DNA of 64,000 nucleotides, taken from the NCBI GenBank assembly GCA_020726505.1, contig JAHLEZ010000016.1, forward strand, positions 1,860,001 through 1,924,000, in the 5' to 3' direction. The notes under the pieces were generated by a model. It was not told the DNA's origin and made no database searches. It saw only the letters and a program-made list of their open reading frames with translations. Within the stretch, counting starts at the first letter, position 1; every line of letters begins with the position of its first letter. The stretch is from Leptodontidium sp. MPI-SDFR-AT-0119. Its lineage: Eukaryota; Ascomycota; Leotiomycetes; Helotiales; Leptodontidiaceae. The position numbers and the translations under genes were made by a program. This document shows, piece by piece, positions 11,690 through 21,280 of the stretch.

Positions 11690-13684
11690 GGTAGCCTGTC
11701 ACTACAGGGCTCCTTAGCGCCCGTGCGGGGTATAACAAAGACATCAACAAAGCCACTTTTTTGCCTATAATTATCTCCATTCTAATGTAATAACAATGCC
11801 CGAACCTGTAGTTGCAGATACCACTGATGCTGGGACCCTTCGGCCGAAGGTAAAGCCTCTTCTAAAGGCTAGCACCTCCTTTAAACGTATAGAGCTAAAC
11901 GATTTTGATTTTAAAGTACATATGCTAAAAGATTGCTCTCTAGTAGACCTAATTACCCTCTTCACACAGTACTATAACACAAATATAGTAGATTAAATCG
12001 TTTTAGCTATAAACTCTTACTAAAGGGATTTATTTAATAATACACTAAAACCTAGATCTCGTGCAGCGGCATAATATCCTACTTCTCGGAAGGAAATCTA
12101 CTTGTATTTAGCCTTTTGTATTTATATGACAATGTACCCTATAAACACTATTTACGACTACTAGTCCACGAAGAAATTAATGCCTTTTCACCCTATTATT
12201 AAGCTCTTTTTAAGGAACCGGTTTTAAGAGTTACGCCGGCGATTTAGAATCTATGAGGATGAGAATGCCCACTTGTATATAAAGGTTAATTCCTCATATA
12301 ATTTAGCTATATTAAGCTAACTTATATATAGACAGAACTATTAAATACATATATTTAAGAAATATACTTACACTTTTGGAAACTAAGGCAGTAGTTAGCT
12401 GTAGATGAGGCTATTTAGCGGTACACTAGCCGAAGCAAATTCATTACTACTATACCTGGGAAGCTAACACCTATTAGAATCAAGATATGGGTTGTTATAT
12501 AGAAAGGCTTCTTTTTAAAGTAGGCGTATTATATACCTAAGAAGTAAGGTGGTGTATATAAAGTCGAGAAACCCAAGGATCTTAATAAGACTCAAGTAGT
12601 AGTATTACACCTTTTGAGCTCTCTCCCGGAGGCAACGTACTATATATATGTTAATAACCTCTTCACTTTTCCACAGTTATTTAAGCACTTACAGAAGATA
12701 AATATCGCATCTACGGGTATATGTCGGATTTCATCTAGAGTAGTTCAAGAGCTTATAGACCTTAAGAAACACAGGGAGAAAGGGCCGAATATTATGCCCT
12801 AAGGTGAGACTCATACCTTCCCTACAGAGTCGGGTCTAGTCAGTCAACAGGGCTTCCAGGATGGAGCCTTTGCCCTGCTTATGTCGACATATTAGGATGG
12901 CAAAAACAAGGTTTTACGTATACGGAAACGTCCAAAAGAGATTGCCGGCAATGCAGTTATAAGTAGGGCTCTATATGAGGACAGTGAGGCTACTAAAGAG
13001 CTGTAGATCCCAGAGAGCTTCGATGCCTACAACTAGTTTATGGGAGCTGTAGACCTAGGGGACTAGCTGCACTCTTATAATAGTGGCCTCAGGCGTATCT
13101 AGAGAGGTCTAATCTAAAGTTTATACTAATATATGTTGTTAGTAGTACTTAGTAACTATTACTTAGTTTGTAAGTACTCTGAATATGACGTCGAAACCGT
13201 CAATTTCCATAGTCAGGACGATTTCCGCATATAGCTTGTAGAGTCATTGATGGCGATTGGGAGGGATACACCGGGCTCTCGTAAGAGGCGTGTTTCAAGG
13301 CTATTTAGAGACGCTTTTAAGGTTCTAGTTCATTAACATACACTTATTAAGATGCCTACAAAAGCAGACTACGTAGCGTGTAAAGGGGGCAGGTTTTTTA
13401 ATCAGCCTAAGAAGAGAGTAGCTCTAGCTAAAAGAGCCGCTAATATAGGCCGCCCAAGCAAGAGATCTTACTTAACGTTTAGATGTAAAGAGTGTAATGT
13501 CTATCTTTGTAAATTAATAGACTGCTTTATAGTCTTTCATAGAAAATGACACGATTTGGCTATAAAATAAGGCTCTTTTAGTGACTGCCCTGAAATTTTG
13601 GTGTTCCTCGCTTAATTAGGCTCTCGCTTAGGGGTGCTATACAGGGCCTACAGGAGGGCGCTCCTGGTGGCACTCAAGGGGATA
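11630..13684 (+). mobile_element. PiggyBac-type DNA transposon nested in gypsy gag
   Basis: About 2,055 bases bounded by imperfect inverted repeats of roughly 30 bases: the left (11630-11658) starts TATCCCCTTGAGTGC and the right (13653-13684) ends GCACTCAAGGGGATA. Both contain GCGCCCTCC or its complement near the inner end. A TA dinucleotide sits at each outer edge rather than a clear TTAA, so the exact target duplication is unresolved. The enclosed transposase remnant reads on the plus strand, opposite to the surrounding gypsy element. Confidence 0.72.
11796..13549 (+). pseudogene. PiggyBac-like (DDE_Tnp_1_7) transposase remnant
   Basis: The reading starts MPEPVVADTTD at 11796 and breaks repeatedly. 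Around 12614-12802 it contains YVNNLFTFPQLFKHL and ISSRVVQELIDLKK, matching the PiggyBac catalytic-core pattern in which an Asp (here Asn, a G-to-A change) precedes NLFT. The end at 13352-13549 (FFNQPKKR, then TFRCKECNVYLC and CF.VFH) is the family's C-terminal cysteine-rich zinc-binding domain. The loss of the Asp and the stops between 12000 and 13350 mean it is inactive. CA-to-TA changes are lighter here than in the surrounding gypsy sequence. Confidence 0.75.
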
Positions 13685-14350
13685 GGCGTGAGAGTTAGCT
13701 ACCTGTCTCGAGATAGGGAGTAACTAGAGGTTCGCTAGAAACTCCTTGTAAGACTCTTAAGTTATTGTGTTAAGGGTATTAAGATTATACTTCTTAAACC
13801 TTTCCTAAGTATTCGCCGGCTCTTTACGAAGCAATGTCGCTACTTATTTAATCTTAACTATGTCAGTAGGGAACCCTTTATTATTGTAATTAAAGACACG
13901 ATTACAGGCTTGTAAATATTCTATTAACTCTCGTTAATTCTTCCCTTTATATTCTAATAGAATTATATATTTCCCCTTCTCTCGGCGGGGAGCCCGAGAC
14001 TCTTCGGCGACTAACAGGCGATCCTCCGCAGTATTCGCGTTACTTCTAAGTTTCATTTACTAGAGTCGTTATACCCTCTCCTTTACGTTCGGGGGGTATT
14101 AGCTAAAGTTATCGCCGTACATCCGGCGATATTCGACAATAAGGCTGTCGAGGGCATTATTCTTTTCCCTAAGGGTCCTAATTTACTCTTATATCGCTTA
14201 TAGATTAGTAGCTAGCGTATCTTTAGACCTTCTCTAGTCTATAGGAGGGGTTGCCTATAATTTAGGGCTACCGGGCGCCGCGGATAAGGGTTCTCTAGCT
14301 TGAACTATCGTGTAATAGTTAGGCTAACAATAAGAGAAAAGTAATTAGAA
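13685..14350 (-). pseudogene. 5' part of the decayed gypsy gag
   Basis: Minus-strand reading between the 5' LTR and the nested DNA transposon gives gag-like stretches broken by stops (for example YLQACNRVFNYNNKGFPTD near 13870-13930). The same reading frame family resumes on the other side of the insertion at about 11629, so the PiggyBac-type element split gag. Confidence 0.6.
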
Positions 14351-14529
14351 TATAATAATCACTAGCACACTAAGGTAACTTTAACACAATAGAATAACTA
14401 GAGAGGCACTAGATAATAGCTAGTGATACTATATGATACAGAAGCTAATTACTAAGGAGGGAAGGTTATCTCTTCCCCACTCTGCACGCATATATACAGG
14501 GAGTTAGCGCTAAGGCACGTGCCATTACA
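14351..14529 (-). repeat. 5' LTR of the decayed gypsy element
   Basis: Partner of 5462-5640, the same 179-base length, ending GCCATTACA and followed directly by the CTTAG target duplication at 14530. It begins TATAAT where TGTAAT is expected, a G-to-A change. The two LTRs differ mainly by C/T and G/A transitions, as RIP predicts. Confidence 0.87.
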
Positions 14530-14534
14530 CTTAG

Positions 14535-14755
14535 TTACTTACTTTATTATAATAAAGTAATTATTAACGTACTATTACCGCGTAATATATTATAAAGGCG
14601 GCTATTTTACGCGGGCTAAGCTAGATTAAGTGCTACCTAAGGATGTCATCTAGCTAACCGCCTAATAGATTTAAGTTATAGGCGAGATTATAGAGACTTT
14701 GGCTTTAGAGGATAAGGACGAGGCGGGCTTAGTTCTTAAGTATATTATCCTCTCC
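14535..14755. other. Right flank of the decayed block
   Basis: RIP-like AT-rich sequence that should be contiguous with the sequence ending at 5461 once the gypsy element is removed. It ends abruptly at the inverted-repeat element at 14756, after which base composition becomes normal. Confidence 0.5.
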
Positions 14756-15083
14756 TGAGGCCTCTTTTCTCGTGCTGTCACAATAATGCTGCAGCGGTTA
14801 AGCATAAAGTCGGCCGGACGACTCTCATGCGACGTCACAAGCATATAACTAGCTCCAGACGGGACTTCTTGTCTCAATCGATACAATGCCTCACCCATGA
14901 TCAAGAAGAGACTCTGATTCGGCAAATTAACCGAATGACGGATCAAGGGCAACCTCCTACAGCCAATTGATCCGGAATTTTGCAGAGGAAATCATCGGAA
15001 GGAGGGTAAGAAAGAACTAGACCGGCCAATTTGTTAAGAGACATCAGAACAGGCTGTGTGACAGCACGAGAAAAGAGGCCTCA
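14756..15083. mobile_element. MITE-like element with 27-bp perfect inverted repeats
   Basis: A 328-base unit flanked by perfect 27-base inverted repeats at 14756-14782 (starting TGAGGCCTCTTTTCTCGTGC) and 15057-15083. There is no room for a transposase and no domain in the interior, so it looks like a non-autonomous DNA transposon. I see no clear target duplication. It sits exactly on the boundary between decayed AT-rich DNA and normal DNA. Confidence 0.65.
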
Positions 15084-15935
15084 AGGGAGAAGCATAATGT
15101 CGATTTGTAACTTAAAATACAAAGCTAAGGAGAGAAAGTTCAGGTTAAGGCAAGCAGAGGTGGTTTTATACCAACTTCGCTTATAGTCACGTAAGACATG
15201 GTTGCAGTCTCCAGAGCTGTAACAGATAGCTTGTCAATGATTGATAGCGGACAATCTGGAGCACCTTGTTCGTCCTTTCTCTCAACTCCTACACAAAAAC
15301 GCGTTCGCAGATCCAAGATATGGGACTAAAATGAAACCTCACTTGACACACATATTACCAACTCAAGTGGAAAGACGCTTTGGCGGTGCGGGCTACGTCA
15401 CAAAGAGTACTTAGAGTCTGGAGGCACTGCTAATATATCGAGTCATTTAATAAAGGCTCATAGCATCGATATAATGTCTTCACAAACCGCGAAAGTCCTC
15501 CCCCGGCAAACCAGCATTAAAGAAGCTATGGCCCGGGGCGCATGCTATGATCATTATTTCCAGGTGGGAGAGCCTTCATTATATGCTCCAGACCAGAGCT
15601 CTAGCTCGGGGAGCTGAGAATTTTAACAAAACAATGACTCGAGGTCTGGACTACTAATATTCGAGTGGCAAAGACTGAAAGCTCTCAAAGAGGAGATTTT
15701 GATGTTTCATCCAAATGGCATTAAGCAGTAAGCCCAACTAGCTGGCCTTCCAATTAGCGAAGCTCAGAACAAGCTTACAAGCTACAAGCTGTGATTCAAA
15801 GGAGATCACACCAAGTATTTGAACTACGAGATATGAGCTTATGTTATGGTTTGTAGTTGTTCTAAAAAGATCATTGACACTTCAGTTCTTCGGATGCTAG
15901 CTTTTGTTCTCCTCACTCTACCAAAATGCTTCTCT
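15084..15935. other. Intergenic, no gene recognised
   Basis: Mixed-composition sequence with no long frame and no recognised domain. It lies downstream of the minus-strand HET gene and should hold its 3' untranslated region and terminator, which cannot be pinpointed. Confidence 0.45.
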
Positions 15936-17750
15936 CTAGTGAAGAATGAGAGATCTAGCTTCGCTATGCCATCGAGTCTCACAGACTTCTCCATCCATGA
16001 GCCCATGAACATAGCAATCTCCGATAAGTCGATGGTCTGCTTGGCCTTTGAAAGTTCCATTCCTGCCAACTGCTCGAAGTATAAAAGGAACATTCGATCC
16101 ACCAAGAATGGCCACTTGGTCCACTCGTTGCATATTCTCGGGCCCAAGACCTAGATACCCCTGCTTAGTTACAAAAACACATCTATGAGTCAAAGCTCCC
16201 ATCACAGACATTGGTTCGAGGCCGTCGCCGTCTTCTGGTTTCCTTTTCCGGAACTCATCAACTTCCCAGAACAAATCTCCATGAACAGTATCCCAATGTG
16301 CATCTGCCCATGTCCCACCGCTTTTGTAATTATCGGTGGAAAGTCTTTGCTTTCCGCCCAATCGTAAGATCGCGTCTAGTGTTGGGCAAAAGTTGTCCAA
16401 TTTTGAGGACGACATGCAAGGTCCGACCTCTAGCACGTCGTCGATGAGCATGCCATGGACTTTGAGTCTTTCGTTTGACAGAGCCTCGGAGACGAATGGG
16501 GCGTTCTTTCCTGCATTGTAGTGCTCATACATCAGCATCCTCAACCTGTCTGCGTCCCACTTCGAAACATCCGGGTTTTGCCCCCAATCCACTACCCAAG
16601 ATGGGAAATTGGGCTCGTGTTGTCGACGACAATGTCCTGTTAGTATTTCCAAGCTCTTTGTTGTTTCAAGCAGAAAGAGCGTAACGTGTAGAAACATCTT
16701 TCTCGTACTATTTGCGGGCGAATAATCCGGTACAATCCTCTCGTCACGATTCTTCCATATATCGGCCGTCAATGCTTCAATAAGACTCAGAATTCCATAC
16801 ACTTTGTCCCTAGGATCCGTGGCCTTTCGATCAAAAAATCTATGTAGTAAGGCTTCCGGACTAGGTGGGGGAAAGTCATAGTACTTGAAGTTTCTCAATT
16901 GGTCTCATCCCGAGACTATCCTGTTGAAGAGAGTGGTAGTGTTTGTCGTCTCTGCCAGTAGCTGGGTCATTCTGGAACTGCAACAGGTAGTCGAATGCTT
17001 CATCAGAGCGTTGGATGCTTCAGAGAAGTAATGCCACCTCATCCCGATCGAACCAAGAACCACCGTAGCATCGGGAGGGAGGATGTTTTCTTGCACGGTC
17101 CACATTCGGCTCCAGTAAGGTAGCTGCATCATTGCCCCAAGTGCCTCCCAAGCTTTTCTGAAGCGTGCTACCTTTGGTATCTCGCCATCGGTATCGTGTT
17201 GGATATATGGTAATGCATCGAAGTGTGTGTCCCTCCCCAGGAGTATTATGAGAATGTAAACATCGTACATTTCACGCCTTTCTGGAGAGCCTGCCCCAGG
17301 GGTAGAAGAATATGAGTCTTCTTCAATCGTAAGCGTGTCGACCGGATTCTCCCCGAGGCCATCACCCAGCCACATGATCACTTCTCGACAGCTCGAGTAA
17401 ATGCTGCCCATCAGTAATACCTGCTGATTTCTTTCAAGGACATCATGTTGATTGATGCAAAGCGCATCAATCCAGATAACTCTTATCTTGCTGGCACATC
17501 GGAGCCTGCGTAGTGCAGCCCAAAGATTGGTTCTGATATCGACCACGCAATCTTCCAGGAGGATGGGCTTCGTGGCTTGAGGATCACCCCAAGTGTACGA
17601 GAGCGTCTGGTACACTGGAGACGATGCAAGTGAGACAATCTGCATTTCACACAAGATGGGATCGTCCCAATTGCCGGGCTGAATATGTAAAAGGCGAATC
17701 TCGCGAGTGGTGGTATCAAGTCTGGAGTAAAGAGATTGTTGCGAACCCAT
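15936..17750 (-). pseudogene. HET-domain protein with one in-frame TGA
   Basis: Minus-strand gene for a heterokaryon-incompatibility (HET) protein, a family whose members trigger cell death when incompatible fungal cells fuse. The start MGSQQSLYSR at 17750 is chosen because it shortly precedes the domain; an in-frame upstream extension to 17912 looks unlike coding. The HET core is clear: YQTLSYTWGDP, then RVIWIDALCINQ and a GSIYSSCREVIMWLG segment, then SRMWTVQENIL. The downstream half (DPRDKVYGILSL, FPSWVVDWG, LKVHGMLID) is typical of long HET proteins. The frame is open for 605 codons except for a single TGA at 16905-16907, between RIVSG and DQLRNF. CGA-to-TGA or TGG-to-TGA would be one transition. 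No intron with usable splice sites removes it. It is most simply a null allele; without the stop the protein would be 604 residues. Confidence 0.85.
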
Positions 17751-18220
17751 TTTGGGGTATTTGGCGCCTGGATTAGACTGCACGAGTATCGGAGGCACAA
17801 TTGATATGGAAAATATTGCATTCGAAGTCTGAAAGCGATTGCTGCGAGATTTGTGCGAACAAGAAAAAATAGTGCACAGCCACCACCATTTCGAAGCAGC
17901 TGACTTTGGCACATCGCTTATCGATTTAGCTGTGCGCCCTGGCCGGCGAATCTCGATTAAGCCTCAATCCTCCGCACCTGACCAATCATCGTCGCCACCT
18001 ACTACGGTCGATGGGCCGATCCATAGTTGCCGCTAATATCGCTTCCCCTTCCCCGTAATCCCAGACGCGACGAACCCTCTGCTATCTCCCTATTTCGTGG
18101 CGCGACCGCGTCTTATCACCTCATCGTCATGATCATAATCGACGAAAGAAGCACAAAATGTAAGACACGAGGAGATTAGCAGGCTGGTAAGTATGGTATG
18201 TATATCTGCTCAACTCTATG
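17751..18220. promoter_or_regulatory. Upstream region of the HET gene
   Basis: Normal-composition sequence between the HET start codon and the inverted-repeat element at 18223. It should contain the promoter. No specific binding site could be recognised. Confidence 0.35.
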
Positions 18221-18222
18221 TA

Positions 18223-19010
18223 AGAGTTGTGGCCACAGCTCGTGGGCCCCCTAAGCGAGAACATCAAAATTTTATAATCTTACAATTTCGCGACCTATTA
18301 ATAAAATTTCTTGATTTTAAGTTTATATGTAGATAAAAGAGTATTATTTTCAATTATTTAATTATATTTTTTAAATTTATAATTTATTATTAAATTATAA
18401 ATACATTTATATAGTAGTATTATTGTGTTATATTATATTATACTATATTTTAATTATTTTAATTAAATATTAATATTTTGAAGTGTTTATAAATATATAT
18501 TAATCTTTGAGTAAATGTTTAATATTACACTAAATTTAATATTAAAATATAAATTTCTTATATTATTATAAATTTTTAAAAAGATATTAAAATTTCAAAT
18601 TTGAGTATATTTCGTTTAAAATTTCTGTTTTTATACTTATTTAAAACCTTTATAATTATAATAAAAATTTATATTTTAAGCTTAAATTCAAATATATATT
18701 AAAGCTATACGTATTATTTTATAAAGTCTTTTTTAAAATAAGAAACTATTAATTATTAATTTTAATAATCGGGTTTAAAAAAGATAAATATTTAACGCTT
18801 TAATACCTTTACATAAAGTCACTAAAATTTAAACTTTAGCTTATAAATTTAAAAATATAATTAAGACTTCTTTATAAATATTTATTTTTCTATATTATTA
18901 TTTACTTTTAAGAAGAATCATTAGAATTTGAAAAAGTTGTAAAATTTTGAAATCAAAGGGATTTTTGATGTTCTCGCTTAGGGGGGCCCACGAGCTGTGG
19001 CCACAACTCT
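18223..19010. mobile_element. TA-flanked inverted-repeat element with AT-only interior
   Basis: A 788-base unit with near-perfect inverted repeats of about 47 bases: left from 18223 (AGAGTTGTGGCCACAGCTCG), right ending at 19010. They differ by one C in a C5/C6 run. A TA dinucleotide flanks each end (18221-18222 and 19011-19012), as for Tc1/mariner-type insertions. The interior is extremely AT-rich with no frame, whereas the GC-rich ends are intact, so this is either a RIP-destroyed element or a MITE with an AT-rich core. Confidence 0.75.
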
Positions 19011-19163
19011 TAATACAATTCCAAACTCTTTCTCTTTCTCTCCCTTTGTCTCACTCTGTTTTATCGTTAACTTACTTTCTCTTACTTCCCGGATCTTTAT
19101 CTACGCCTTCCTGCGGTATGCGAGAGAAGCCGTCAGCACGGGAGGAGAACAGCAACCGCGAAC

Positions 19164-20262
19164 ATGCCTCAAAGCAAGAAGCCCTTAAGACCATCAAAGG
19201 GGACCAACACAGCCCTTGATCCCAAGTTGTTCCCTGGCACAATCGAGCACCTCTTAGACTGCCGGGTCTTGTTCTGTCATGTTCACAAGCAGCCAGTGCC
19301 TCTCAAGCAGCTCGATCAGCATCTGTACAAAGCTCATGGGCTAGCCATAGCCTTCCGTCGTCCTGTGATTGAGCATTGTCAGACCCTTGATGTAGTTCAA
19401 GTACCCAACGAGATCGGACCACGGCCTGACTATCCCCCCATTATCCCGGCGCTCCCAGTCTACAACAAAGCGTACTCGTGTAGCAAATGCCGCTTCCTTA
19501 CACGTAGCGAAGGGGCCAATGCGGAGGCATCTAAACACGGCTCATAGCATCTACTACTCAGCTTGCAAGGAGAACTTCGTTCACGTAGCAGTGCAAAGCT
19601 GGTACAACGACGGGCGATCTCAATATTGGGTAGTGAACACATTAGACATACTCAGCGAGGATGGGAAGCTAGGCAGGGGGACCTTAAGATCACTACCAGA
19701 GCTAGAAACTGCGTTGGAGAAGATGGAGAGGGAGGAGGTGGAGCGGCTAAGATCGCAAGAAGAAGATCACGAGTCATGGGACGCCGAGGTAGAGCACGCG
19801 GAGAGCAGCCTGTGGCTACAGTATATGAAGTGGCCAGCCCAGTTCGCTAACCGCCCGCTCGAGATCATCGCAGCAGCAGCTCGCAAGCCAGCACTCAAGC
19901 CTTTTGAGGATTATGAGCTTGGCGTCTGGAATGGGTCCCTCCAAGTGAGCCCAGTAGAGGACGAGATCAAGATCCGGGCAATGCTTAGTCTTGTTGATCA
20001 GATGTTTCAACGGTGCCACGAGACCCTTGATGCAACCTCACATAGGATACGGTGTTGGATCAACACGGCGTCTACCGACGGTTACTACCCTCACCCTCTT
20101 CAAGGCCTGCAGAAGAAAGGGAGTGAGGACAGATACATTAGCCTTTGGCAGTGCTTCTTCTGCTACGGGTTTCGGGCCTGGGCTATCCCACGAGACCTCC
20201 GCCCCGAGATCTACGGGCTGGTCCTGAACGAGCGGCAGGAGACGATTTGAGCTCTGGGAGGT
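19164..20262 (+). pseudogene. OrsD-type zinc-finger / helicase-family gene, 5' half
   Basis: The product resembles fungal proteins with an N-terminal OrsD (PF12013, DUF3505) domain: a C.VHKQPVPLKQLDQHL..AHG finger-like segment followed by YSCSKCRFLTRS and RRHLNTAH. I recall the longer members as being linked to RecQ-like, often subtelomeric, helicases; that is memory, not tested. The frame starts MPQSKKPLRPSK at 19164 and shifts by one base near 19510-19520, where one extra base in GGGGCCAATG separates the two finger halves. It then runs to ERQETI at 20250, is stopped by TGA, and still reads ALGGYDY before copia sequence begins. The 3' half resumes at about 27756, so this is one gene split by nested retrotransposons. 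Confidence 0.7.
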
Positions 20263-21070
20263 TATGACTACTGATCCAGCAAGCGGCGTGTCTAAGAAGG
20301 AAGGAGATAAGATAGAAGGGGAGGTCGAGGAACTCATACTCGATATCTCAAATATCAAAGACCATACAGTCAAGAACAAATTCTGTCTACTCGCCATTCG
20401 CCAGAACGTCAGTGACACACAGTTCGACCATGTTGCAGAGTGCAATTGGGCCTATACAGCTTGGAAGATTCTCGAGGGAGTACACAAAGGAAAAGGGGGT
20501 TCATATCTGATGGGTCTATACCGTAGCTTCTTTAGCTACAGGAAAGCAGACGATGAATCAATCGACACGGTCGCATCGAGCTTGACTCGAATCCAGACGA
20601 AAATTGGCAATGCTTCCAAGGAGAACAAGCCAACCGACTTCCATAAAGACGTATCGACTTCTCGAGATCTTTATAAATGATGAAGACCTTAGCTCTACCA
20701 TTGAGGTAATCATGCAAGGCAGTGACCAGCCAGATTTCACTTTAATCGTCATGCGGCTCAAGGAAGCTCAAGTCTTCCACAAGAGCAAATCTGAGACAGC
20801 TAAAGCAGCTAACTCAGGTGGAAAACACGGTGGTGGCGGATCAAAGGCAAAAGATCGAGCAAAAGGAAAAGGTGACAACCAGCCACCAAAGTGCAAGCAC
20901 TATGGCAAGCCGCACCGAGGGTTTTGCATCATTTTGGTGCTACACCGGAAGGTCAAGCTGAACTCAAGAGACGAGCAAAAGAACTGGAAGAACGGAACAA
21001 AAGTTCGGGCAGTAAAGACAAAGCTTAGAGCACTAGAGAGGTTGAAATGGGACCAATGGTCGACTATGAG
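20263..21070 (+). pseudogene. Ty1/copia gag fragment, left of the gypsy insertion
   Basis: The reading from MTTDPASGVSKK shows the copia Gag pattern (WAYTAWKILEGVHKGKG, then LYRSFFSYRKADDESID). There is a one-base frameshift near 20645-20650, after which it continues RLLEIFINDEDL. A degenerate zinc knuckle lies near 20890-20930 (CKH-Y-GKP-H, second Cys replaced by Tyr), followed by another shift. No LTR or true N terminus is present, so the copia is 5'-truncated. It stops at the ATGAG target site (21066-21070) of the gypsy element and continues in register at 26906. Confidence 0.75.
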
Positions 21071-21256
21071 TGTCACGGAACGAGTGCAAGTACGTGGACA
21101 ATTGCGACTTGGTTGAATTGATTGATTACAAGGAGAGAAGATATTCTTAAGGAAATCTGTCTTTTATGTTCGTTTACGAGTTAGCTCGTGCGGCTGATAC
21201 AAAGTTGTGAATAGCTTCATAAAAGTATGAAAGTCACCTGATTCGAGCCCTTGACA
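21071..21256 (-). repeat. 3' LTR of the intact gypsy element
   Basis: This 186-base repeat runs on the plus strand from TGTCACGGAACG to GCCCTTGACA, so on the coding strand it begins TGTCAAGGGC and ends CGTGACA. It is identical by eye to 26715-26900. The polypurine tract lies just outside it at 21257 onward. Confidence 0.95.
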
Positions 21257-21280
21257 TGGTCCCCCTTTACTCCCTCCGTT
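21257..21280 (-). other. Polypurine tract beside the 3' LTR
   Basis: On the coding strand the bases before the 3' LTR read GGAGGGAGTAAAGGGGACCA, a purine-rich stretch in the right place to prime plus-strand synthesis. It overlaps the last pol codons. Confidence 0.65.

Larger units (their letters stand above)
5462..14529 (-). mobile_element. Complete but RIP-inactivated Ty3/gypsy retrotransposon
   Basis: A 9,068-base element bounded by two direct repeats of 179 bases (5462-5640 and 14351-14529), each with termini of the form TGTAAT...ATTACA, some bases mutated C to T. It is flanked by a perfect 5-base target duplication, CTTAG, at 5457-5461 and 14530-14534. Gag-pol reads on the minus strand. 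About 2.06 kb of the length is a nested PiggyBac-type element (11630-13684), so the retrotransposon itself is about 7 kb. Stops occur throughout, mostly from CAA/CAG to TAA/TAG. Target duplication, LTR length and polarity together make the boundaries secure. Confidence 0.88.

Noticed and set aside
16898..16920. Intron or stop-codon readthrough at the TGA in HET gene 1
   Set aside because: No donor/acceptor pair of usable length surrounds the stop, and nothing suggests recoding; a nonsense change is simpler.
17751..17912. Upstream extension of HET gene 1 to 17912
   Set aside because: The extra 54 residues are basic and low-quality with no family resemblance; the Met at 17750 directly precedes typical HET-protein sequence.
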